A DNA stretch of 64,000 nucleotides from Rhabditoides inermis (lineage: Eukaryota > Nematoda > Chromadorea > Rhabditida > Rhabditidae): assembly GCA_963966185.1 (NCBI GenBank), contig CAWZYM010000114.1, positions 1,044,501 to 1,108,500 of the forward strand, read 5' to 3'. Positions within the stretch are counted from its first letter, which is position 1. Each line of letters opens with the position of its first letter. The position numbers were made by a program, and so were the translations under genes. Positions 1 to 10,878 of this stretch are shown here, piece after piece. The notes under the pieces were generated by a model. The model searched no databases and was not told the DNA's origin. It worked only from the letters and a program-made list of their open reading frames with translations.

Positions 1-1190
1 GCGTCGACTAAAAACGGCATAAGAAACTGATCTGAAAGTATGAATCTTCGAAACACTCGTCGCTACAAATTCGCCCGACGATTTTCTCTCTCTCGCTCCA
101 CTCTTCTCTCCGCGAGATCGACTCGGACCAAAGTCTGGTCGAACTCGTCCGCCCATCGAATGAAGTATGGGCGTCGACTAAAAACGGCATAAGAAACTAT
201 TCTGAAAGTATGAATCTTCGAAACACTCGTCGCTACAAATTCGCCCGACGATTTTCTCTCTCTCGCTCCACTCTTCTCTCCGCGAGATCGACTCGGACCT
301 CGGTGTGGTCGAACTCGTCCGCCCATCAAATGAACTATGGGCATCGACTAAAAATGGCATCAGAAACTGATCTGAAAGTATGAATCTTCGAAACACTCGT
401 CGCTACAAATTCGCCCGACGATTTTTTGTCTCTCGCTCCACTCTCCTCTCCGCGAGATAGACTCGGACCTCGGTCTGGTCGAACTCGTCCGCCCATCAAA
501 TGAACTATGGGCGTCGACTAAAAATGGCATGAGAAACTGATCTGACAGTATGAATCTTCGAAACACTCGTCGCTACAAATTCGCCCGACGATTTTTTGTC
601 TCTCGCTCCACTCTCCTCTCCGCGAGATAGACTCGGACATCGGTCTGGTCGAACTCGTCCGCCCATCAAATGAACTATGGGCGTCGACTGAAAACGGCAT
701 AAGAAACTAATCTGGAAGTATGAATCTTCGAAACACTCGTCGCTACAAATTCGCCCGACGATTTTTTGTCGCTCGCTCCACTCTCCTCTCCGCGAGATAG
801 ACTCGGACCTCGGTGTGGTCGAACTCGTCCGCCCATCAAATGAACTATGGGCGTCGACTAAAAATGGCATCAGAAACTGATTTGAAAGTATGAATCTTCG
901 AAACACTCGTCGCTACAAATTCGCCCGACGATTTGTTGTCTCTCGCTCCACTCTCCTCTCCGCGAGATCGACTCGGACCTCGGTCTGGTCGAACTCGCCC
1001 GCCCATCAAATGAACTATGGGCGTCGACTAAAAACGGCATAAGAAACTGATCTGAAAGTATGAATCTTCGAAACACTCGTCGCTACAAATTCGTCCGACG
1101 AATTTTTGTCTCTCGCTCCACTCTCCTCTCCGCGAGATAGACTCGGACCTCGGTCTGGTCGAACTCGTCCGCCCATCAAATGAACTACGG

Positions 1191-1360
1191 GCGTCGACTA
1201 AAAACGGCATAAGAAACTGATCTGAAAGTATGAATCTTCGAAACACTCGTCGCTACAAATTCGCCCGACGATTTTTTGTCTCTCGCTCCACTCTCCTCTC
1301 CGCGAGATAGACTCGGACCTCGGTCTGGTCGAACTCGTCCGCCCATCAAATGAACTATGG
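1191..1360. repeat. Representative 170 bp satellite monomer
   Basis: A typical monomer, numbered 1-170 from gcgtcgac. It has a SalI site GTCGAC at 3-8, an A5 tract at 10-14, TTCGAA at 47-52, and a T6 run at 82-87. The T6 run opens a 30-nt tract (82-111) that is 27/30 pyrimidine. A short dyad GACC-TC-GGTC lies at 126-135. By my count a typical monomer has 85 G+C bases of 170 and 18 CpG. The diagnostic variable sites are the T6-G or CT-repeat version near 85-92, 'tccgcgagatag', 'tccgcgagatcg' or 'ttcacgagatcg' near 110-120, and 'acctcgg', 'acatcgg' or 'accaagg' near 127-133, the last linked to 'cgaatgaag' near 159. 170 bp is close to one nucleosome plus linker, as for many centromeric satellites; that link is inference. 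Confidence 0.95.
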
Positions 1361-1990
1361 GCGTCGACTAAAAACGGCATAAGAAACTGATCTGAAAGTA
1401 TGAATCTTCGAAACACTCGTCGCTACAAATTCGCCCGACGATTTTTTGTCTCTCGCTCCACTCTCCTCTCCGCGAGATAGACTCGGACATCGGTCTGGTC
1501 GAACTCGTCCGCCCATCAAATGAACTATGGGCGTCGACTAAAAATAGCATCAGAAACTGATCTGAAAGTATGAATCTTCGAAACACTCGTCGCTACAAAT
1601 TCGCCCGACGATTTTTTGTCTCTCGCTCCACTCTCCTCTCCGCGAGATAGACTCGGACCTCGGTCTGGTCGAACTCGTCCGCCCATCAAATGAACTATGG
1701 GCGTCGACTAAAAAGGGCATCAGAAACTGATCTGAAAGTATGAATCTTCGAAACACTCGTCGCTACAAATTCGCCCGACGATTTTTTGTCTCTCGCTCCA
1801 CTCTCCTCTCCGCGAGATAGACTCGGACCTCGGTCTGGTCGAACTCGTCCGCCCATCAAATGAACTATGGGCGTCGACTAAAAACGGCATAAGAAACTGA
1901 TCTGAAAAAATGAATCTTCGAAACACTCGTCGCTACAAATTCGCCCGACGATTTTTTGTCTCTCGCTCTACTCTCCTCTTCACGAGATCG

Positions 1991-1998
1991 ACTCGGAC
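1991..1998. repeat. Left 8 bp target-site duplication of the hAT-like element
   Basis: ACTCGGAC lies immediately left of the element and is repeated exactly at 2493-2500. The motif is a normal part of every monomer (positions 121-128), so the duplicated copy is explained by insertion. An 8 bp duplication is typical of hAT transposases. Confidence 0.93.
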
Positions 1999-2012
1999 TA
2001 GAGTTTCGTTCG
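1999..2012 (+). repeat. Left terminal inverted repeat of the hAT-like element
   Basis: TAGAGTTTCGTTCG is the exact reverse complement of 2479-2492. Beyond 14 bp the two ends diverge but keep related TTCCGAAA-type sub-terminal motifs, which in known hAT elements can be transposase-binding repeats (inferred here). Confidence 0.93.
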
Positions 2013-2111
2013 ATTTCCGAAACGGTCATTTCCGAAAAATGACGATTTCGAAATTTCCGTTTCGGAAATAACCGAACACTTTTCGGAATTTCCGAACCAA
2101 ACGACCGTCTG

Positions 2112-2127
2112 TTCGGCGCGCGCCGAA
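2112..2127. repeat. 16 bp perfect palindrome in the MITE
   Basis: TTCGGCGCGCGCCGAA is perfectly self-complementary with no loop. It lies in the left half of the hAT-like element. It is one of several internal palindromes that could extrude as hairpins or act as sub-terminal binding sites; function is unknown. Confidence 0.85.
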
Positions 2128-2156
2128 ACGGCAATGACCGAACTCGGGTCGCGCCA

Positions 2157-2173
2157 TTTCGGAAATTCCGAAA
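2157..2173. repeat. 17 bp palindrome, TTTCGGAA/TTCCGAAA family
   Basis: Eight-base arms flank one central base. The same 17 bp sequence recurs at 2412-2428, extended there to 19 bp at 2411-2429. The left and right halves of the element therefore share a sub-terminal repeat. Confidence 0.85.
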
Positions 2174-2313
2174 AACACATTTGCATGATATTGATGAAAT
2201 GTAACTCACCGATGGTTCACTCATTCTCCACTATCAACTCGTGAACACGGTCGAGTCAAGCGAAAATCCCTCCTTCCAGAAATTATTCTAATATTTTTCG
2301 GCAATTCCGAAAA

Positions 2314-2338
2314 GCGCGGCCGAAAGGAACGGCCGCGC
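2314..2338. repeat. GC-rich hairpin in the MITE
   Basis: The 9 bp stem GCGCGGCCG (2314-2322) pairs with CGGCCGCGC (2330-2338) across a 7-nt loop. It sits just right of the element's unstructured core. No terminator role is implied, since this is a eukaryotic transposon. Confidence 0.82.
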
Positions 2339-2410
2339 CGAACGATTCCGAAACGGTTTCCGAAACTTCGGTTCGGTCATTGCCGAACAGATCGGATTTC
2401 GGGATCGGCC

Positions 2411-2429
2411 ATTTCGGAAATTCCGAAAT
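2411..2429. repeat. 19 bp palindrome, right-half copy of the MITE sub-terminal repeat
   Basis: ATTTCGGAAATTCCGAAAT is symmetrical around one central base and contains the same 17 bp core seen at 2157-2173. Confidence 0.85.
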
Positions 2430-2478
2430 CGGTCATCATTTGCCGAAATGTCTATTTTTCGGTCGTCATTTCGGCAGC

Positions 2479-2492
2479 CGAACGAAACTCTA
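2479..2492 (-). repeat. Right terminal inverted repeat of the hAT-like element
   Basis: CGAACGAAACTCTA is the exact reverse complement of the left end at 1999-2012. It is followed directly by the second copy of the 8 bp target duplication. Confidence 0.93.
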
Positions 2493-2500
2493 ACTCGGAC
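2493..2500. repeat. Right 8 bp target-site duplication
   Basis: ACTCGGAC is identical to 1991-1998. The interrupted monomer resumes here as an 'accaagg ... cgaatgaag' subtype. Its left half, with 'ctctactctcctcttcac', matches the intact monomer type seen at 40231-40400, so the target was a single ordinary monomer. Confidence 0.93.
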
Positions 2501-4581
2501 CAAGGTCTGGTCGAACTCGTCCGCCCATCGAATGAAGTATGGGCGTCGACTAAAAACGGCATAAGAAACTAATCTGAAAGTATGAATCTTCGAAACACTC
2601 GTCGCTACAAATTCGCCCGACGATTTTCTCTCTCTCGCTCCACTCTTCTCTCCGCGAGATCGACTCGGACCTCGGTCTGGTCGAACTCGTCCGCCCATCA
2701 AATGAACTATGGGCGTCGACTAAAAATGGCATCAGAAACTGATCTGAAAGTATGAATCTTCGAAACACTCGTCGCTACAAATTCGCCCGACGATTTTTTG
2801 TCTCTCGCTCTACTCTCCTCTTCACGAGATCGACTCGGACCTCGGTCTGGTCGAACTCGTCCGCCCATCAAATGAACTATGGGCGTCGACAAAAACGGCA
2901 TGAGAAACTAATCTGAAAGTATGAATCTTCGAAACACTCGTCGCTACAAATTCGCCCGACGATTTTTTGTCTCTCGCTCCACTCTCCTCTCCGCGAGATA
3001 GACTCGGACATCGGTCTGGTCGAACTCGTCCGCCCATCAAATGAACTATGCGCGTCGACTAAAAACGGCATAAGAAACTGATCTGAAAATATGATGCTTC
3101 GAAACACTCGTCGCTACAAATTCGCCCGACGATTTTTTGTCTCTCGCTCCACTCTCCTCTCCGCGAGATAGACTCGGACATCGGTCTGGTCGAACTCGTC
3201 CGCCCATCAAATGAACTATGCGCGTCGACTAAAAACGGCATAAGAAACTGATCTGAAAATATGATGCTTCGAAACACTCGTCGCTACAAATTCGCCCGAC
3301 AATTTTTTGTCTCTCGCTCCACTCTCCTCTCCGCGAGATCGACTCGGACCAAGGTCTGGTCGAACTCGTCCGCCCATCGAATGAAGTATGGGCGTCGACT
3401 AAAAACGGCATAAGAAACTAATCTGAAAGTATGAATCTTCGAAACACTCGTCGCTACAAATTCGCCCGACGATTTTCTCTCTCTCGCTCCACTCTTCTCT
3501 CCGCGAGATCGACTCGGACATCGGTCTGGTCGAACTCGTCCGCCCATCAAATGAACTATGGGCGTCGACTAAAAACGGCAAAGGAAACTGATCTGAAAGT
3601 ATAAATCTTCGAAACACTCGTCGCTACAAATTTGCCCGACGATTTTTTGTCTCTCGCTCTACTCTCCTCTTCACGAGATCGACTCGGACCTCGGTCTGGT
3701 CGAACTCGTCCGCCCATCAAATGAACTATGGGCGTCGACTAAAAACGGCATAAGAAACTGATCTGAAAGTATGAATCTTCGAAACACTCGTCGCTACAAA
3801 TTCGCCCGACGATTTTCTCTCTCTAGCTCCACTCTTCTCTCCGCGAGATCGACTCGGACCTCGGTCTGGTCGAACTCGTCCGCCCATCAAATGAACTATG
3901 GGCGTCGACTAAAAATGGCATCAGAAACTGATCTGAAAGTATGAATCTTCGAAACACTCGTCGCTACAAATTCGCCCGACGATTTTTTGTCTCTCGCTCC
4001 ACTCTCCTCTCCGCGAGATAGACTCGGACATCGGTCTGGTCGATCTCGTCCGCCCATCAAATGAACTATGGGCGTCGACTAAAAACGGCATAAGAAACTA
4101 ATCTGAAAGTATAAATCTTCGAAACACTCGTCGCTACAAATTCGCCCGACGATTTTCTCTCTCTCGCTCCACTCTCCTCTCCGCGAGATAGACTCGGACC
4201 TCGGTCTGGTCGAACTCGTCCGCCCATCAAATGAACTATGCGCGTCGACTAAAAATGGCATCAGAAACTGATCTGAAAGTATGAATCTTCGAAACACTCG
4301 TCGCTACAAATTCGCCCGACGATTTTTTGTCTCTCGCTCCACTCTCCTCTCCGCGAGATAGACTCGGACATCGGTCTGGTCGATCTCGTCCGCCCATCAA
4401 ATGAACTATGGGCGTCGACTAAAAACGGCATAAGAAACTAATCTGAAAGTATGAATCTTCGAAACACTCGTCGCTACAAATTCGCCCGACGATTTTCTCT
4501 CTCTCGCTCCACTCTCCTCTCCGCGAGATAGACTCGGACCTCGGTCTGGTCGAACTCGTCCGCCCATCAAATGAACTATGG
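2501..4581. repeat. 170 bp satellite array, mixed monomers
   Basis: About 12 tandem monomers with SalI starts at 2543, 2713, 2883, 3052, 3222 and onward every 170 bp. One base is missing after the SalI site at 2883 (gtcgacaaaaa), giving a 169 bp monomer. Monomers 2883-3221 include two successive copies with 'aaaatatgatgc' and 'atgcgcgtcgac' variants. No long HOR is obvious, and there is no gene. Confidence 0.97.
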
Positions 4582-7500
4582 GCGTCGACTAAAAATGGCA
4601 TGAGAAACTGATCTGAAAGTATGAATCTTCGAAACACTCGTCGCTACAAATTCGCCCGACAATTTTTTGTCTCTCGCTCTACTCTCCTCTTCACGAGATC
4701 GACTCGGACCTCGGTCTGGTCGAACTCGTCCGCCCATCAAATGAACTATGGGCGTCGACTAAAAACGGCATAAGAAACTGATCTGAAAGTATGAATCTTC
4801 AAAACACTCGTCGCTACAAATTCGCCCGACGTTTTTTTGTCTCTCGCTCCACTCTTCTCTCCGCGAGATAGAGTCGGACATCGGTCTGGTCGAACTCGTC
4901 CGCCCATCAAATGAACTGTGGGCGTCGACTAAAAACAGCATAAGAAACTAATCTGAAAGTATGAATCTTCGAAACACTCGTCGCTACAAATTCGCCCGAC
5001 GATTTTCTCTCTCTCGCTCCACTCTTCTCTCCGCGAGATCGACTCGGACCTCGGTGTGGTCGAACTCGTCCGCCCATCAAATGAACTATGGGCGTCGACT
5101 AAAAACGGCATAAGAAACTGATCTGAAAGTATGAATCTTTGAAACACTCGTCGCTACAAATTCGCCCGACGATTTTTTGTCTCTCGCTCCACTCTCCTCT
5201 CCGCGAGATAGACTCGGACCTCGGTCTGGTCGAACTCGTCCGCCCATCAAATGAACTATGGGCGTCGACTAAAAACGGCATAAGAAAGTGATCTGAAAGT
5301 ATGAATCTTCGAAACACTCGTCGCTACAAATTCGCCCGACGATTTTCTCTCTCTCGCTCCACTCTTCTCTCCGCGAGATCGACTCGGACCTCGGTGTGGT
5401 CGAACTCGTCCGCCCATCAAATGAACTATGGGCGTCGACTAAAAATGGCATCAGAAACTGATCTGAAAGTATGAATCTTCGAAACACTCGTCGCTACAAA
5501 TTCGCCCGACGATTTTTTGTCTCTCGCTCCACTCTCCTCTCCGCGAGATAGACTCGGACCTCGGTAAGGTCGAACTCGTCCGCCCATCAAATAAACTATG
5601 GGCGTCGACTAAAAATGGCATCAGAAACTGATCTGAAAGTATGAATCTTCGAAACACTCGTCGCTACAAATTCGCCCGACGATTTTTTGTCTCTCGCTCC
5701 ACTCTCCTCTCCGCGAGATAGACTCGGACATCGGTCTGGTCGAACTCGTCCGCCCATCAAATGAACTATGCGCGTCGACTAAAAACGGCATAAGAAACTA
5801 ATCTGAAAGTATGAATCTTCGAAACACTCGTCGCTACAAATTCGCCCGACGATTTTTTGTCTCTCGCTCTACTCTCCTCTTCACGAGATCGACTCGGACC
5901 TCGGTCTGGTCGAACTCGTCCGCCCATCAAATGAACTATGGGCGTCGACTAAAAATGGCATCAGAAACTGATCTGAAAGTATGAATCTTCGAAACACTCG
6001 TCGCTACAAATTCGCCCGACGATTTTTTGTCTCTCGCTCCACTCTCCTCTCCGCGAGATAGACTCGGACATCGGTCTGGTCGATCTCGTCCGCCCATCAA
6101 ATGAACTATGGGCGTCGACTAAAAACGGCATAAGAAACTAATCTGAAAGTATGAATCTTCGAAACACTCGTCGCTACAAATTCGCCCGACGATTTTCTCT
6201 CTCTCGCTCCACTCTCCTCTTCACGAGATCGACTCGGACCAAGGTCTGGTCGAACTCGTCCGCCCATCGAATGAAGTATGGGCGTCGACTAAAAACGGCA
6301 TAAGAAACTGATCTGAAAGTATGAATCTTCGAAACACACGTCGCTACAAATTCGCCCGACGATTTTCTCTCTCTCGCTCCACTCTTCTCTCCGCGAGATC
6401 GACTCGGACCAAAGTCTGGTCGAACTCGTCCGCCCATCGAATGAAGTATGGGCGTCGACTAAAAACGGCATAAGAAACTAATCTGAAAGTATGAATCTTC
6501 GAAACACTCGTCGCTACAAATTCGCCTGACGATTTTCTCTCTCTCGCTCCACCCTCCTCTTCACGAGATCGACTCGGACCAAGGTCTGGTCGAACTCGTC
6601 CGCCCATCGAATGAAGTATGGGCGTCGACTAAAAACGGCATAAAAAACTAATCTGAAAGTATGAATCTTCGAAACACTCGTCGCTACAAATTCGCCCGAC
6701 GATTTTCTCTCTCTCGCTCCACTCTCCTCTTCACGAGATCGACTCGGACCAAGGTCTGGTCGAACTCGTCCGCCCATCGAATGAAGTATGGGCGTCGACT
6801 AAAAACGGCATAAGAAACTGATCTGAAAGTATGAATCTTCGAAACACTCGTCGCTACAAATTCGCCCGACGATTTTCTCTCTCTCGCTCCACTCTTCTCT
6901 CCGCGAGATCGACTCGGACCAAAGTCTGGTCGAACTCGTCCGCCCATCGAATGAAGTATGGGCGTCGACTAAAAACGGCATAAGAAACTAATCTGAAAGT
7001 ATGAATCTTCGAAACACTCGTCGCTACAAATTCGCCCGACGATTTTCTCTCTCTCGCTCCACTCTTCTCTCCGCGAGATCGACTCGGACCTCGGTGTGGT
7101 CGAACTCGTCCGCACATCAAATGAACTATGGGCGTCGACTAAAAATGGCATCAGAAACTGATCTGAAAGTATGAATCTTCGAAACACTCGTCGCTACAAA
7201 TTCGCCCGACGATTTTTTGTCTCTCGCTCCACTCTCCTCTCCGCGAGATAGACTCGGACCTCGGTCTGGTCGAACTCGTCCGCCCATCAAATGAACTATG
7301 GGCGTCGACTAAAAATGGCATGAGAAACTGATCTGAAAGTATGAATCTTCGAAACACTCGTCGCTACAAATTCGCCCGACGATTTTTTGTCTCTCGCTCC
7401 ACTCTCCTCTCCGCGAGATAGACTCGGACATCGGTCTGGTCGAACTCGTCCGCCCATCAAATGAACTATGGGCGTCGACTGAAAACGGCATAAGAAAGTA

Positions 7501-8832
7501 ATCTGGAAGTATGAATCTTCGAAACACTCGTCGCTACAAATTCGCCCGACGATTTTTTGTCTCTCGCTCCACTCTCCTTTCCGCGAGATAGACTCGGACC
7601 TCGGTCTGGTCGAACTCGTCCGCCCATCAAATGAACTATGGGCGTCGACTAAAAACGGCATAAGAAACTAATCTGAAAGTATGAATCTTCGAAACACTCG
7701 TCGCTACAAATTCGCCCGACGATTTTTTGTCTCTCGCTCCACTCTCCTCTCCGCGAGATAGACTCGGACATCGGTCTGGTCGAACTCGTCCGCCCATCAA
7801 ATGAACTATGGGCGTCGACTAAAAACGGCATAAGAAACTAATCTGAAAGTATGAATCTTCGAAACACTTGTCGCTACAAATTCGCCCGACGATTTTCTCT
7901 CTCTCGCTCCACTCTTCTCTCCGCGAGATCGACTCGGACCTCGGTCTGGTCGAACTCGTCCGCCCATCAAATGAACTATGGGCGTCGACTAAAAACGGCA
8001 TAAGAAACTGATCTGAAAGTATGAATCTTCGAAACACTCGTCGCTACAAATTCGCCCGACGATTTTTTGTCTCTTGCTCCACTCTCCTTTCCGCGAGATA
8101 GACTCGGACCTCGGTCTGGTCGAACTCGTCCGCCCATCAAATGAACTATGGGCGTCGACTAAAAACGGCATAAGAAACTAATCTGAAAGTATGAATCTTC
8201 GAAACACTCGTCGCTACAAATTCGCCCGACGATTTTTTTGTCTCTCGCTCCACTCTCCTCTCCGCGAGATAGACTCGGACATCGGTCTGGTCGAACTCGT
8301 CCGCCCATCAAATGAACTATGGGCGTCGACTAAAAACGGCATAAGAAACTAATCTGAAAGTATGAATCTTCGAAACACTTGTCGCTACAAATTCGCCCGA
8401 CGATTTTCTCTCTCTCGCTCCACTCTTCTCTCCGCGAGATCGACTCGGACCTCGGTGTGGTCGAACTCGTCCGCCCATCAAATGAACTATGGACGTCGAT
8501 TAAAAATGGCATCAGAAACTGATCTGAAAGTATGAATCTTCGAAACACTCGTCGCTACAATTTCGCCCGACGATTTTTTGTCTCTCGCTCCACTCTCCTC
8601 TCCGCGAGATAGACTCGGACATCGGTCTGGTCGATCTCGTCCGCCCATCAAATGAACTATGGGCGTCGACTAAAAACGGCATAAGAAACTAATCTGAAAG
8701 TATGAATCTTCGAAACACTCGTCGCTACAAATTCGCCCGACGATTTTTTGTCTCTCGCTCTACTCTCCTCTTCACGAGATCGACTCGGACCTCGGTCTGG
8801 TCGAACTCGTCCGCCCATCAAATGAACTATGG
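4582..8832. repeat. HOR copy 1, about 4.25 kb (25 monomers)
   Basis: This block aligns monomer by monomer with the following block from 8833, offset 4251 bp. Shared markers include 'cgtttttttg' plus 'gagtcgg' (4752 and 9003), 'aaaacagcat' (4922 and 9173), 'ctttgaaac' (5092 and 9343), 'atgcgcgtcgac' (5772 and 9853) and 'acacacg' (6282 and 10363). Copy 1 holds two monomers absent from copy 2: 5432-5601, with 'cggtaagg', and one near 6792. The alignment fades after about 7980. The copies carry several substitutions and two monomer-scale indels, so this duplication is older than those on the right of the window. Confidence 0.85.
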
Positions 8833-10878
8833 GCGTCGACTAAAAACGGCATGAGAAACTGATCAGAAAGTATGAATCTTCGAAACACTCGTCGCTACAA
8901 ATTCGCCCGACGATTTTTTGTCTCTCGCTCTACTCTCCTCTTCACGAGATCGACTCGGACCTCGGTCTGGTCGAACTCGTCCGCCCATCAAATGAACTAT
9001 GGGCGTCGACTAAAAACGGCATAAGAAACTGATCTGAAAGTATGAATCTTCAAAACACTCGTCGCTACAAATTCGCCCGACGTTTTTTTGTCTCTCGCTC
9101 CACTCTTCTCTCCGCGAGATAGAGTCGGACATCGGTCTGGTCGAACTCGTCCGCCCATCAAATGAACTATGGGCGTCGACTAAAAACAGCATAAGAAACT
9201 AATCTGAAAGTATGAATCTTCGAAACACTCGTCGCTACAAATTCGCCCGACGATTTTCTCTCTCTCGCTCCACTCTTCTCTCCGCGAGATCGACTCGGAC
9301 CTCGGTGTGGTCGAACTCGTCCGCCCATCAAATGAACTATGGGCGTCGACTAAAAACGGCATAAGAAACTGATCTGAAAGTATGAATCTTTGAAACACTC
9401 GTCGCTACAAATTCGCCCGACGATTTTTTGTCTCTCGCTCCACTCTCCTCTCCGCGAGATAGACTCGGACCTCGGTCTGGTCGAACTCGTCCGCCCATCA
9501 AATGAACTATGGGCGTCGACTAAAAACGGCATAAGAAACTGATCTGAAAGTATGAATCTTCGAAACACTCGTCGCTACAAATTCGCCCGACGATTTTCTC
9601 TCTCTCGCTCCACTCTTCTCTCCGCGAGATCGACTCGGACCTCGGTGTGGTCGAACTCGTCCGCCCATCAAATGAACTATGGGCGTCGACTAAAAATGGC
9701 ATCAGAAACTGATCTGAAAGTATGAATCTTCGAAACACTCGTCGCTACAAATTCGCCCGACGATTTTTTGTCTCTCGCTCCACTCTCCTCTCCGCGAGAT
9801 AGACTCGGACATCGGTCTGGTCGAACTCGTCCGCCCATCAAATGAACTATGCGCGTCGACTAAAAACGGCATAAGAAACTAGTCTGAAAGTATGAATCTT
9901 CGAAACACTCGTCGCTACAAATTCGCCCGACGATTTTTTGTCTCTCGCTCTACTCTCCTCTTCACGAGATCGACTCGGACCTCGGTCTGGTCGAACTCGT
10001 CCGCCCATCAAATGAACTATGGGCGTCGACTAAAAATGGCATCAGAAACTGATCTGAAAGTATGAATCTTCGAAACACTCGTCGCTACAAATTCGCCCGA
10101 CGATTTTTTGTCTCTCGCTCCACTCTCCTCTCCGCGAGATAGACTCGGACATCGGTCTGGTCGATCTCGTCCGCCCATCAAATGAACTATGGGCGTCGAC
10201 TAAAAACGGCATAAGAAACTAATCTGAAAGTATGAATCTTCGAAACACTCGTCGCTACAAATTCGCCCGACGATTTTCTCTCTCTCGCTCCACTCTCCTC
10301 TTCACGAGATCGACTCGGACCAAGGTCTGGTCGAACTCGTCCGCCCATCGAATGAAGTATGGGCGTCGACTAAAAACGGCATAAGAAACTGATCTGAAAG
10401 TATGAATCTTCGAAACACACGTCGCTACAAATTCGCCCGACGATTTTCTCTCTCTCGCTCCACTCTTCTCTCCGCGAGATCGACTCGGACCAAAGTCTGG
10501 TCGAACTCGTCCGCCCATCGAATGAAGTATGGGCGTCGACTAAAAACGGCATAAGAAACTAATCTGAAAGTATGAATCTTCGAAACACTCGTCGCTACAA
10601 ATTCGCCCGACGATTTTCTCTCTCTCGCTCCACCCTCCTCTTCACGAGATCGACTCGGACCAAGGTCTGGTCGAACTCGTCCGCCCATCGAATGAAGTAT
10701 GGGCGTCGACTAAAAACGGCATAAGAAACTAATCTGAAAGTATGAATCTTCGTCTTCGAAACACTCGTCGCTACAAATTCGCCCGACGATTTTCTCTCTC
10801 TCGCTCCACCCTCCTCTTCACGAGATCGACTCGGACCAAGGTCTGGTCGAACTCGTCCGCCCATCGAATGAAGTATGG
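8833..10878. repeat. HOR copy 2 of the 4.25 kb unit (partial)
   Basis: This is the tandem partner of 4582-8832. The match continues past 10878 into the next block, so the boundary given is where another HOR begins. Monomer 10703 carries a 6 bp duplication (cttcgtcttcg), making it 176 bp. That marker recurs at 22956-23131, 24322-24497 and near 34123, but not in copy 1. Confidence 0.85.

Larger units (their letters stand above)
1..1998. repeat. 170 bp satellite array, left block
   Basis: About 11.7 tandem copies of the 170 bp monomer. The SalI-containing start recurs at 1, 171, 341, 511 and so on to 1871 with no indel. Subtypes are mixed. Some monomers carry the CT-rich version of the pyrimidine tract (ttttctctctctcg) and most carry the T6-G version. 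At 341 the SalI site is changed to gcatcgac. The block is not organised into an obvious HOR. Positions 1191-1798 closely match 39721-40328. The last monomer is interrupted at 1998 by the hAT-like insertion. Minus-strand open frames here are repeat artefacts, not genes. Confidence 0.98.
1999..2492. mobile_element. Non-autonomous hAT-like DNA transposon (MITE), 494 bp
   Basis: This is a unique 494 bp segment inside one satellite monomer. Removing it with one copy of the 8 bp duplication restores a normal monomer: the spacing of SalI starts from 1871 to 2543 is 672, which is 170 + 494 + 8. The ends are a perfect 14 bp terminal inverted repeat starting TAGAG, which fits the YARNG start known for hAT elements. 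The interior is full of TTTCGGAA/TTCCGAAA palindromes near both ends, around a non-palindromic core of about 120 bp (roughly 2175-2295). It has no transposase coding capacity: open frames crossing it are short and run into satellite. It would need an autonomous hAT in trans. Merlin or P elements also make 8 bp duplications, but the TAGAG end favours hAT. Confidence 0.9.

Noticed and set aside
126..136. Hairpin GACC-TC-GGTC as a terminator or structured RNA
   Set aside because: Only a 4 bp perfect stem (7 bp with wobbles) and broken in subtypes. It recurs because the monomer recurs, and there is no adjacent gene.
1236..1252. CENP-B-box-like sequence in each monomer (positions 46-62, cttcgaaacactcgtcg)
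   Set aside because: It matches 7 of the 9 fixed bases of nTTCGnnnnAnnCGGGn, but the CGGG end is CGTC. By my estimate a 7/9 match is expected about 0.5 times by chance in 340 positions, so it is not evidence of CENP-B binding.
1327..1342. tRNA B-box-like 'ggtcgaactc' suggesting a tRNA/SINE origin of the monomer
   Set aside because: It lacks one T of GGTTCGA, there is no A box at a suitable distance and no cloverleaf; only 6 of 9 fixed positions match without a gap.
1999..2492. Tc1/mariner interpretation, with TA as the target duplication and TIR starting GAGTTTCG
   Set aside because: The flanks share the full 8 bp ACTCGGAC outside the TA, and the normal monomer has no TA at that point. The TA therefore belongs to the element, and the 8 bp duplication indicates hAT.
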